Assembly (NCBI GenBank): GCA_012103505.1
Contig: WLWP01000001.1
Location: forward strand, 2,046,001 to 2,110,000
Direction of reading: 5' to 3'
DNA from: Pseudomonadales bacterium
Lineage (GTDB): Bacteria; Pseudomonadota; Gammaproteobacteria; Pseudomonadales; Azotimanducaceae
Length of the DNA stretch: 64,000 bases
Shown: piece by piece, positions 17,023-24,117 of the stretch
Numbering within the stretch: the first letter of the stretch is position 1
How the letters are laid out: every line of letters begins with the position of its first letter
The notes under the pieces: generated by a model
Database searches by the model: none
What the model was told of the DNA's origin: nothing
The model's input: only the letters and a program-made list of their open reading frames with translations
Made by a program: the position numbers and the translations under genes

Positions 17023-17799
17023 TTGGATCTTGGAATCAAAGGCCGACAGGCCATCGTTTGCGCTTCGAGTCGTGGCCTAGGCAGAGCGTGCTCAGAAGCT
17101 CTCGCTCGTGAGGGCGTGCACGTCACACTAAACGGTAGAAACGAAGAGGCCTTGGCTCAGGCAACGGAGGCGTGTAAATCTCACGGCGTTAACGTCAATA
17201 GCGTACTCGGAGACATGACTCTCGAGAAAACGAGGGACCGCTTACTAGACGCTTGTCCGAGTCCGGACATTCTAGTGACGAACAACGGTGGTCCGTCACC
17301 AGGACGTCTAACGGATTGGGACTATGACGCTTGGATCGGTGCTTTCGAAGCTAACATGATTACCCACATGCTCATGATTAGAGCAGTCTTAGATGGCATG
17401 GTGGAACGCAAGTTTGGGCGTATCGTCAACATCACATCAGCGATGGTCAAGACACCCAAGGCACCTATGGGTTTGTCCACAGGTGCTCGTGCAGCACTAA
17501 CATCCGTCAGTAAGGCACTCTCCAGCGAAGTTGTTAAGGCGAATGTGACCATAAACAACATGTTGCCGGAACGAATAGACACGGACCGTCAAAAGTTTAT
17601 GGCCAAACGCACTTCCGAGATGCAAGGCATCACAATGGAGGAAGCGTATGACCAGATGCGTGGCACGATCGCCGCCAATCGGCTGGGTACACCTGAAGAA
17701 TTTGGCGATGCCTGCGCTTTTCTCTGTAGTGCCCAGGCTGGATTCATATCTGGGCAGAACTTACAGCTTGATGGCGGCAGTTATGAGGGCCTCATCTAA
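17023..17799 (+). CDS. SDR-family oxidoreductase, 3-oxoacyl-reductase-like
   Basis: An SDR of 258 residues starting at a TTG codon with an AAGGA site 6 bp upstream. The much longer frame from 16801 would add about 74 non-homologous residues antisense to the methyltransferase and is rejected. Seen are the cofactor loop CASSRGLGRACSEALA, the NNGGPSPG variant of the NNAG motif, ITSAMVK containing the catalytic Ser, and a C-terminal GQNLQLDGGSYEGL end. The usual Tyr-x3-Lys position reads STGARAALTSVSK, with no tyrosine visible, as in a known atypical subgroup that has GARAAL. The start choice and the altered active site are both noteworthy. Confidence 0.83.
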   Translation: MDLGIKGRQAIVCASSRGLGRACSEALAREGVHVTLNGRNEEALAQATEACKSHGVNVNSVLGDMTLEKTRDRLLDACPSPDILVTNNGGPSPGRLTDWDYDAWIGAFEANMITHMLMIRAVLDGMVERKFGRIVNITSAMVKTPKAPMGLSTGARAALTSVSKALSSEVVKANVTINNMLPERIDTDRQKFMAKRTSEMQGITMEEAYDQMRGTIAANRLGTPEEFGDACAFLCSAQAGFISGQNLQLDGGSYEGLI

Positions 17800-17827
17800 A
17801 ATAAGACAAGGCCACAGCCTCAGCACC

Positions 17828-18697
17828 TCAGTCAATAACAGTCGCGCCGTCTTCCGGCACGACGGTGTTTTCAATATAGCCCAGCTTCTCTATCTCAACC
17901 CGCACGACATCCCCGGCTTTCATGAACGAACGCGGTTTCATCGCAATACCAACGCCACTGGGCGTCCCCATGAACAAAACATCACCAACATCGAGCGTAA
18001 ACGATTGACTAAGGTGCGCTATCGCATCGAAGCAATCAAAGATCAGGTGTTTCGTATTCGAACTCTGGCGCTCTTCACCGTTAACTGTGCAGCGAATATC
18101 CAAATTATGCGGGTTGCCGACTTCGTCGGGGGTAACCAACCAAGGGCCCATCGGGCCGTGTGTATCGAACGACTTACCTATTTGAAAAGTCGGCACCCGA
18201 ATTTGCCAATCGCGTACGCTGACATCATTGCCACAGAAGTATCCACCGATGACTTCATGCGCGCGGTCTACAGGTACATGCTTGCAGCGCTTGCTGATAA
18301 CTAGACATAGCTCCGCTTCGTAATCTAATTTGTCAGAGACAACCGGGAGGTTGATGTCCGCGTATGGACCATTGGCACAGTTTCTTTGCTTGTTAAACCA
18401 CATCTGAAACTCCGGCGTCTTAGAACCAGTTTCTTCAATGTGATCACTGTAGTTGAGCCCGATAGCGAGAATCTTACCCGGTAAGGGTATGGGGGCTTGC
18501 AAGATAACCGACGATAGCGGCAGACCCGTCTTGCCTGCTGTAGCACTTGATATCGCGTCATTGTCGACCCCGCCAGCAAGTAGAGACATCATATCTCCCT
18601 CGATACCGTTCGCAGCGAGCGAGACAATTTCATCATTTCGTACAAGGCCCACGCCTGGACTCGGATCATCCGAGGTTGAATAGGTTGCTAGTTTCAT
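17828..18697 (-). CDS. Fumarylacetoacetate hydrolase (FAH)-family protein
   Basis: A 289-residue FAH-fold enzyme. It contains ILAIGLNYSDHIEETG, the metal-binding acidic residues in LDYEAELCLVIS, GYFCGNDVSVRDWQ, the substrate-loop K-S-F-D-T-H-G-P-M-G-P-W segment, and the closing GDVLFMGTPSGVG. These enzymes hydrolyse C-C bonds of ring-cleavage products, hydrate 2-oxo-enoates or decarboxylate oxaloacetate. Its location beside two aromatic hydroxylases and a VOC dioxygenase supports a ring-fission product as substrate (inference). It starts at an ATG with an AAAAGGA site and lies downstream of the TetR gene on the same strand. Confidence 0.88.
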   Translation of the reverse strand: MKLATYSTSDDPSPGVGLVRNDEIVSLAANGIEGDMMSLLAGGVDNDAISSATAGKTGLPLSSVILQAPIPLPGKILAIGLNYSDHIEETGSKTPEFQMWFNKQRNCANGPYADINLPVVSDKLDYEAELCLVISKRCKHVPVDRAHEVIGGYFCGNDVSVRDWQIRVPTFQIGKSFDTHGPMGPWLVTPDEVGNPHNLDIRCTVNGEERQSSNTKHLIFDCFDAIAHLSQSFTLDVGDVLFMGTPSGVGIAMKPRSFMKAGDVVRVEIEKLGYIENTVVPEDGATVID

Positions 18698-18754
18698 CGC
18701 AGTTTCCTTTTGGTTGTATTAGTTGTTATCGGTCTGGAGATCGGTGGATGCCGG

Positions 18755-19426
18755 TTAAAGCAGCGGTGGCAGAGGCTGTCTAGCCAGTGTTTGCGCCTCA
18801 TCCGTTTCGAGACCAACGCTGCGGAGAAACATTTCCGCAATTTGGTCAATCGATCGATCGGGATCCGATGAGTTAAAGCTCGCGAGTAAGCCATTAACAA
18901 ACCCACCTAGTAGAAAACTCGATGCAGTGCCTAATTCAGGGACACTAAACCGCCCAGATTTGAGACCAACTCTTATGTCTCGAGTCCCAAACCGACCAAT
19001 CGCGTGCCGCATGTCTTCTACGGGTACGCCGGAATGTTGTAGCAACCATCGCCAAAGCGGATCGGCAGAAATGGCTCTTGCCATGTAACGAGTCGAACTA
19101 GCGAGTACAACAGCCGGATCCTCCCCATCAGCAAATTGCCGTTGAACAATCTCATCCCAGCGGATGGCTTCACGCTCGATAATTGGAATTAGGACTTCGA
19201 ACTTTGACTTAAAGTGTAAGTAGAACGTGCCGTGGCCGACGTCGGCTGCTTCTGTCATGTCCTGAATAGTGACTTCATCAACAGGCCGGGATCGCAGTAA
19301 GACCTCAGCTTCACGAATGATGCGTTCACGGGTATCGCGGCGTTTGCGGTCAACACGCGAAAGTTGCTCGGGCTTATCCTCCACCGCAGTGGTCGCTGTA
19401 TCGGCAGTTGGACTCGGTCTCGGCAT
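18755..19426 (-). CDS. TetR-family transcriptional regulator
   Basis: A 223-residue TetR protein with a proline/threonine-rich N-terminal extension of about 25 residues before the DNA-binding domain (RERIIREAEVLLRSRPVDEVTIQDM, split by helix turns, then AADVGHGTFYLHFKSK). The ligand domain is helical without a recognisable effector site. It is divergent from the flavin hydroxylase at 19487, and the 60-bp space between them holds two TGACT-x2-AGTCA sites. It therefore probably represses both its own gene with the downstream FAH gene and the hydroxylase/VOC genes until an aromatic inducer binds (inference). Confidence 0.88.
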   Translation of the reverse strand: MPRPSPTADTATTAVEDKPEQLSRVDRKRRDTRERIIREAEVLLRSRPVDEVTIQDMTEAADVGHGTFYLHFKSKFEVLIPIIEREAIRWDEIVQRQFADGEDPAVVLASSTRYMARAISADPLWRWLLQHSGVPVEDMRHAIGRFGTRDIRVGLKSGRFSVPELGTASSFLLGGFVNGLLASFNSSDPDRSIDQIAEMFLRSVGLETDEAQTLARQPLPPLL

Positions 19427-19455
19427 CTAATACGCCCTCGCACTTTTCTTTTGAC

Positions 19456-19467
19456 TGACTCGAGTCA
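19456..19467. promoter_or_regulatory. TetR operator candidate, site 1
   Basis: TGACTCGAGTCA is a perfect 12-bp palindrome in the divergent region between the TetR gene and the flavin hydroxylase. Together with a second site centred 32 bp away, three helical turns, it looks like a pair of dimer-binding sites for the adjacent regulator. Confidence 0.65.
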
Positions 19468-19486
19468 ATAATGGTACCTTCCAAAA

Positions 19487-21094
19487 ATGACTGAAGTCAA
19501 TAAATTAAACACTACCCCCGCCGCTGCCACCTATGACCTAGTTATCGTGGGTCTTGGCCCCGTCGGTTGCACAGCTGCGATCCTCTGTGCAGAGGCAGGT
19601 TTAAAGGTAGCAGCCATAGAGCGAGACGCCGAAGTCTACAAACTACCGCGTGCCGTCAAGCTTGATGGCGAAATTCTTCGTGCATTTCAGGCCATTGCGC
19701 GTGGCCATGCTGTTGACGAGTTGATGCAGACCGTTCGAGAAGGCGAACGCGCTGGGTTCGCAAACTCGCGCCGTGAGTGGTTGTTTGGGCACGAAATGAA
19801 GGCATTTGGTACCGATGGATGGCAACCGAGCAATATGTTTGATCAGCCCGAGTTCGAACGCTATTTGCGAGAGGAAGCCCTCGATCACCCTAACGTCACC
19901 TCGTTCATCGGCTACGCCGCGACAGACATTACAAACCGTACAGACGAAGTATCGGTAGTCGTTAACTCCGACTCCGAACAAACGTATGCTATCAGCGCCC
20001 GCTTCCTGCTCGGAACCGATGGCGCCGCCAGCTTTGTCCGAAAATCCATAGGCGCAGGCTGGCAAGACCTGGGTTACAACGTCGATTGGCTTGTCGTGGA
20101 CGTCACAACAAAGCCAGGTCACACGTTAGGCATGGACACATTACAAGTTTGTGATCCAGACCGAATCGTTAGTTACATTTGTACCAAAGATCCGTACCGC
20201 CGTTGGGAATTCAAGATGCTCCCCGGCGAAACGCGCGAGGAGATGTTAGACGAAGACCGGATAACGTCGCTGATAGACCAATGGACACCTCGGGGAACAT
20301 ACGAAATACGTCGGGCGGCTGTTTATCAATTTCACGCAGCCACCGCAGATCGTTGGCAAAGTGGCAACGTTTTCATCGGTGGGGACGCGGCTCACCAAAC
20401 CCCGCCGTTCATCGGGCAAGGGATGAACTCTGGTCTTCGCGACGTCATAAATTTAGCGTGGAAGCTGCAACTCGTCATCCGCGGAGTGTGCAATGTCGAA
20501 CTCCTGCAAAGTTACGAAGCGGAGAGGAACGCCCACTCCCACGATCTTGTTGATTGGGCAGTTTCTGTCGGAAAATTGATGGAACACACAGCCGATGTCG
20601 AGCAAGCCGCACGGCAAGGTTTACCCGCACCTGAAACACCCGCCGCCCTGCGCTCTTCGGGTTACGGACAGGGAAGAAGCCTACCGCCCCTTCGAGACGG
20701 CGTCATTCTCGTAGATCAGGTGGGCGAAGGCAGTTCGACTGGACATCTGTTCGCCCAGCCGGAGGTAACAGTGGCGGATGGAAGTCCGCAGAAACTCGAT
20801 GACCTACTGGGTAACGGGTTCGCCTTAGTCTTACAGTCGGAGGTCTTGCAATCGGAACACACTAACTTGTCAGTTCGAAGTCGGGAAATCCTTGATCTAC
20901 TGGGTGCACAGATCGTATCCCTAGAAAACCTAACCGTGACCCGCGGCCGGTTAGATCGTTTGTTCAAAAATTTCGATGCAGCACTGATTCGACCAGACCG
21001 AGTTGTCTTTGGTCATACGGACCAGACGCATAGCGTTGATGACTTGGTCCAAGCGCTTGCCACTTCCTTACACTTAGCTAACCCGTTAGCATAA
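19487..21094 (+). CDS. FAD-dependent aromatic hydroxylase (MhpA-like), paralogue 2
   Basis: A 535-residue flavoprotein hydroxylase. After a short polar N-terminus it shows GLGPVG at residues 22-27, the conserved KLPRAVKLDGEI segment, the second FAD motif GGDAAHQTPPFIGQGMNSG with its GD at 299-300, and the thioredoxin-like tail ALIRPDRVVFG. This organisation is that of 3-(3-hydroxyphenyl)propionate hydroxylase and resorcinol or phenol hydroxylases, which make catechol-type rings for extradiol cleavage. A VOC-family protein follows 35 bp downstream, in line with that role. The ATG overlaps operator-like site 2, so repression could block both transcription and ribosome access. Confidence 0.9.
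   Translation: MTEVNKLNTTPAAATYDLVIVGLGPVGCTAAILCAEAGLKVAAIERDAEVYKLPRAVKLDGEILRAFQAIARGHAVDELMQTVREGERAGFANSRREWLFGHEMKAFGTDGWQPSNMFDQPEFERYLREEALDHPNVTSFIGYAATDITNRTDEVSVVVNSDSEQTYAISARFLLGTDGAASFVRKSIGAGWQDLGYNVDWLVVDVTTKPGHTLGMDTLQVCDPDRIVSYICTKDPYRRWEFKMLPGETREEMLDEDRITSLIDQWTPRGTYEIRRAAVYQFHAATADRWQSGNVFIGGDAAHQTPPFIGQGMNSGLRDVINLAWKLQLVIRGVCNVELLQSYEAERNAHSHDLVDWAVSVGKLMEHTADVEQAARQGLPAPETPAALRSSGYGQGRSLPPLRDGVILVDQVGEGSSTGHLFAQPEVTVADGSPQKLDDLLGNGFALVLQSEVLQSEHTNLSVRSREILDLLGAQIVSLENLTVTRGRLDRLFKNFDAALIRPDRVVFGHTDQTHSVDDLVQALATSLHLANPLA
19488..19499. promoter_or_regulatory. TetR operator candidate, site 2 (overlaps start codon)
   Basis: TGACTGAAGTCA repeats the half-sites of the perfect palindrome at 19456-19467, with only the centre differing. 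It begins at the second base of the hydroxylase ATG, so the operator would lie within the first codons of the gene. Confidence 0.5.
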
Positions 21095-21129
21095 ATTATC
21101 GATACGCTCAGATACCTTGGAGAAAAACC

Positions 21130-21654
21130 ATGCAATTAAGTTGGTCACACGTAGTTTTGAACGTCAGAGACACCGAAAAGATCTTGGATTTCTATACCGA
21201 AACGCTTGGCTTCTCAGTCAGTGAACGCGGTCCGCTTGCGGAGAACGGTCCGGAAATTGTCTTCCTAAGCCAAGATGCCGACGAACATCACCAACTTGCA
21301 GTCGTGAACACCAGAAAGGATGAAGACCCTTCTAACTCACTGAACCACTTAGCGTTTCGGGTGGGTTCGTTCGACGAAGTCAAAACCGTCAAAGAAAAGC
21401 TCGAAGCCGCGGACACGAAATACCGACCCCTATCACATGGCAATACCCTATCTTTGTATTTTGCCGATCCCGAAGGCAATGGTTTAGAAGTCTTCTGGGA
21501 TACCCCATGGCATGTCTCCCAACCCGAGGGGGCAATCTGGGATGCGAACCTTGATGAAGAACAGGCACTCGCCTGGGTTGAGGAGACCTTTAAACAGAGG
21601 CCGGTATTCGTGAAACGTGAAGACGCTGACTCTGAATTTGTTAACCGACCCTAG
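21130..21654 (+). CDS. VOC-superfamily protein (glyoxalase/extradiol dioxygenase type)
   Basis: A 174-residue vicinal-oxygen-chelate protein. It begins LSWSHVVLNVRDTEKILDFY, where the histidine is the first metal ligand, contains DEHHQLAVVN and SLNHLAFRVGSFDEV in the middle, and ends the fold with SLYFADPEGNGLEVFWD, whose final Glu is the third ligand. Metal ligands of the catechol-2,3-dioxygenase type are therefore present. With its hydroxylase partner 35 bp upstream it probably cleaves the dihydroxylated ring, although single-module VOC proteins can also be isomerases or lyases. It has a GGAG ribosome-binding site and ends 5 bp from a convergent SDR. Confidence 0.85.
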   Translation: MQLSWSHVVLNVRDTEKILDFYTETLGFSVSERGPLAENGPEIVFLSQDADEHHQLAVVNTRKDEDPSNSLNHLAFRVGSFDEVKTVKEKLEAADTKYRPLSHGNTLSLYFADPEGNGLEVFWDTPWHVSQPEGAIWDANLDEEQALAWVEETFKQRPVFVKREDADSEFVNRP

Positions 21655-21659
21655 ACTAG

Positions 21660-22436
21660 TCAACCCATTCTCATGCCACCAGAAATCGTGATCGTCTGGC
21701 CCGTCATGCCATCCGATTCAGCGCTCGCCAAGTAGATCGCGAGATTGGCGATTTCATCGGGCTGCATAAAGCGACCCATAGGAATCCTCGCATACGTCGC
21801 TGTCTTCAGTTGATCCAAGCTGATGCCAGCGGCATCGGCATGGACTTCAAAGTTCTGAAACATATCCGTCTCGACCATACCTGGACAAATCGTATTGACG
21901 TTGATGCCATGTGGTCCCGTTTCCAGGGCAACACATTTACTCATCCCCACCACTGCGTGTTTAGTCGTGTTGTACGCGGCCTGATTCAGGCTCTCCCACT
22001 TGCCCGCAGTCGAGGAAATGTTAACGATCTTGCCGTGGCCACGCGCTTTCATATGGGTCACTGCCTTTTGCATCAACGTAAACACCGCGTAGACATTAAC
22101 TTTCATCAATCGATCCAAATCATCTAAGGCGTATTGCTCAAACGGCTTGCCGTCATAAATACCCGCGTTGTTAACAAGTATGTCCAACCCGCCACTTGCC
22201 TTAGCTGCTTGATCGAACAAGCTGACTACCTCCTGCTCATTGGCTAGGTTGGCTGCGACACACTCGACCGTTATACCTTGCGCCCGAACTGCTTCGGCCA
22301 ACTCTTGTAAACCGTCTACACTGGTCGCCGAGATAACGAGCGAAGCACCCTCCTGCGCATACGCTTCAGCGATCGCCCTGCCTATGCCACGACTTGCGCC
22401 AGTAATCAAAGCCGTTTTGCCTTCTAACCTACCCAT
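21660..22436 (-). CDS. SDR-family oxidoreductase
   Basis: A classical SDR of 258 residues: TGASRGIGRAIA near the N-terminus, NNAGIY, the catalytic Ser in VNISSTAGKW, the YNTTK (Tyr-x3-Lys) active site, PGMVETDM and a C-terminal TGQTITISGGMRMG. It resembles 3-hydroxybutyrate dehydrogenase and cyclitol/sugar dehydrogenases. I choose the ATG at 22436, preceded by a purine-rich GAGAGGGA site; the frame extends 32 codons further upstream, but that part would cover the shared promoter with the OsmC gene. It is divergent from the OsmC selenoprotein candidate and convergent with the VOC gene. Confidence 0.9.
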   Translation of the reverse strand: MGRLEGKTALITGASRGIGRAIAEAYAQEGASLVISATSVDGLQELAEAVRAQGITVECVAANLANEQEVVSLFDQAAKASGGLDILVNNAGIYDGKPFEQYALDDLDRLMKVNVYAVFTLMQKAVTHMKARGHGKIVNISSTAGKWESLNQAAYNTTKHAVVGMSKCVALETGPHGINVNTICPGMVETDMFQNFEVHADAAGISLDQLKTATYARIPMGRFMQPDEIANLAIYLASAESDGMTGQTITISGGMRMG

Positions 22437-22479
22437 CTTGTTTCCCTCTCTCTTGTTCTTTTTTGTGTTTGTCCATATG

Positions 22480-22500
22480 GCCCATTGAATCTCAATTGGC
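22480..22500. promoter_or_regulatory. Near-perfect palindrome in SDR/OsmC divergent promoter
   Basis: The half-sites GCC-x-ATTGA and TCAAT-x-GGC face each other across an ATC centre, a 21-bp inverted repeat with one mismatched pair. It sits 44 bp upstream of the SDR start and 36 bp upstream of the OsmC start. It is a good operator candidate for an unknown regulator shared by the two genes. Confidence 0.5.
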
Positions 22501-22535
22501 GTAAAGTGCCTAGCATCAGCAACCAAGGACATTCT

Positions 22536-23039
22536 ATGAGTAACAACGAATCTCCATTTCAGGTCACACCTGTCGAGGCCGGGTTTCAGGTCTCATTTGA
22601 AGTGCGAACCGTTAAAAGCCAAAGACAAACTAAGAAAGCGCAATTTGATAAGTTTGAGATCATTTGTGACGAAGGTCAGAACATGGGAGGCGACAACTCC
22701 GCGCCACCCCCTTTGGCTTACTTCGCCTCGTCGGTCGCGTTCTGACTACTTACACAAATCGCTCGGTCGAGCGAAGCAAGAAAGATCGAACTAGGCGATG
22801 TGTCCATGACAGTCACACCCAGATTCGAACAAACCGGATCGATCGGAGCCGATACGATTCAAAGTCGCTTGATTGACGTAGAAACATCCTTGCACATTGA
22901 ATCATCAGCACCTACCGACGAAATTGCCAAACTCGTCGCAACTGCAGAACGAATGTGTTTCTTGATGGATGCCATACGAGAGCCTCACGAAGTTCGAAAC
23001 ACAACCTCACTCAATGGCAAGCCGCTTGCTGGGATCTAG
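22536..23039 (+). CDS. OsmC-family peroxiredoxin, probable selenoprotein (UGA = Sec at residue 70)
   Basis: Read through one in-frame TGA (22743-22745), this gene encodes 167 residues of OsmC family. Residues 1-69 end in GQNMGGDNSAPPPLAYFASSVAF, shown here in two parts: GQNMGGDNSAPPPLAY and FASSVAF. The TGA then falls exactly where OsmC proteins have their first reactive cysteine. The second conserved cysteine is present in ATAERMCFLMDAIRE near residue 147. Frame and homology continue on both sides with no gap. The TGA is followed by C, a weak stop context, and by a hairpin that fits a bacterial SECIS. An AAGGA site lies 6 bp before the ATG. OsmC proteins reduce organic hydroperoxides; a selenol would make a faster peroxidase. 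The alternative, a TGT/TGC-to-TGA nonsense mutation, explains neither the hairpin nor the exact position. Confidence 0.82.
22743..22780 (+). promoter_or_regulatory. Candidate bacterial SECIS element
   Basis: Starting 13 nt after the TGA, TCGCTC (22759-22764) and GAGCGA (22769-22774) form a perfect 6-bp stem closing a GGTC loop (22765-22768). The loop starts 19 nt after the stop codon and has G at its first positions. Known bacterial SECIS elements place a small G-containing apical loop about 16-37 nt after UGA; the E. coli fdhF loop also contains GGUC. A weak lower helix CTT/AAG (22749-22751 with 22778-22780) extends it across an internal loop. Confidence 0.72.
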
Positions 23040-23053
23040 AACTTCAAGAGGAG

Positions 23054-23082
23054 GCCTTAGTGTATCGCGGACAAACTAAGGC
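23054..23082. terminator. Hairpin between convergent OsmC and VOC genes
   Basis: Perfect 8-bp arms GCCTTAGT (23054-23061) and ACTAAGGC (23075-23082) enclose a 13-nt loop, 15 bp after the OsmC stop and 29 bp from the end of the convergent VOC gene. There is no T run on either side, so terminator function is only suggested by position. Confidence 0.35.
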
Positions 23083-23110
23083 TCCAGCTATCCAAATATG
23101 CGTGAATGCT

Positions 23111-24040
23111 CTATTGGGAAGCATTCCAACCAGTGATCAACTCTTCCATATCGGGTACCTTGAAGAATAGTTCTGGCTGATCTTTTTCACCCCAGATAGA
23201 CCAAGCATCGGTCATGTCCCAATCATCCTTTACCACCCAAGCCTCATCGTTTTCGATGTTGTCCATATCGGCAAAGAACTCAAAAAACGTACCGCTGGGA
23301 TCTTTCATGTACCAGAAGATGTTGCCACCAATCTGATGCCTACCTGGACCTGCGACTTGATTCTCTTCACCATGCGCACGCAAATAGAGCGTTGCTCCAC
23401 GCATCACAGCGTCGAAGTCATCTTGCTCCATGGCATAGTGGTTTAAATAGGGAACGGGACCCGGAGTAACCAACAAATTGTGATGGTCCCGCGAACATCG
23501 CATGAACGTCGCCATGCCTCCACCAATCGTATCCGACGCACGAAAGCCTAACGCTAGACATAACTCCGTGGTTTTTTGCGGATCTGGACTACCCACCACC
23601 ACATGACCCAGCCGTCTCGGCGTGCGAGGACTCGGTTCTATTAGCACTTGTGCTCGCTCCCCAACACGCTCTCGATTCCCCGGGGAGTTTAGCGCTCGCC
23701 GCGGCATCGTTATTTGATCAGTTACCGCTGAGGGCGCGACCACGTAGCGCCACTTGTTTATCGGGTCTGTGACCTGCAGTTCGCCATTGCTGTGCTCGTA
23801 GGCAACACCGATGGCATCTAGTCTGGTTTTGATCGCTGCAATGTCAGCATCATCTTCACAAGCCATCTTTATGTACTTGAGTTGACGATAGCTCGCCTCT
23901 GAAACCTTGATCTGACCCGGGTAAGTTTCACTCCCCCACACACCTTTCTCGCCCGTAAATCCTATCTCCTGATAAAAATCATCCAGCGTAGAAGGATCCG
24001 GCACTCCAACTTCCATTTCCATCAATCTATGTAACGCCAT
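23111..24040 (-). CDS. Two-domain VOC extradiol-dioxygenase-like protein
   Basis: A 309-residue VOC protein with two tandem modules, the size and layout of 2,3-dihydroxybiphenyl-type extradiol dioxygenases. The C-terminal module starts with RRLGHVVVGSPDP, whose His is the first metal ligand, continues with LNHYAMEQDDFD (second His) and ends GTFFEFFADMD, whose Glu is the third. The N-terminal module lacks this set and is structural. It lies upstream of nothing on its strand except the Baeyer-Villiger gene, which ends 77 bp before its start, so both may be on one transcript. A role in ring or ring-derived substrate cleavage is likely; substrate unknown. Confidence 0.83.
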   Translation of the reverse strand: MALHRLMEMEVGVPDPSTLDDFYQEIGFTGEKGVWGSETYPGQIKVSEASYRQLKYIKMACEDDADIAAIKTRLDAIGVAYEHSNGELQVTDPINKWRYVVAPSAVTDQITMPRRALNSPGNRERVGERAQVLIEPSPRTPRRLGHVVVGSPDPQKTTELCLALGFRASDTIGGGMATFMRCSRDHHNLLVTPGPVPYLNHYAMEQDDFDAVMRGATLYLRAHGEENQVAGPGRHQIGGNIFWYMKDPSGTFFEFFADMDNIENDEAWVVKDDWDMTDAWSIWGEKDQPELFFKVPDMEELITGWNASQ

Positions 24041-24117
24041 GGCTATTTCCTTAAAGTAACTATTTCGCGAGTTTCGAATGCAGTCCGCTGAAGAGGATTT
24101 GTAGTTTCCGACTTAAA

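Noticed and set aside
22485-22745. OsmC gene as a truncated pseudogene with an 86-residue product
   Set aside because: The downstream part is in the same frame with intact homology and the second cysteine. The stop is UGA exactly at the reactive cysteine and is followed by a SECIS-like hairpin. Decay would not be expected to combine these.
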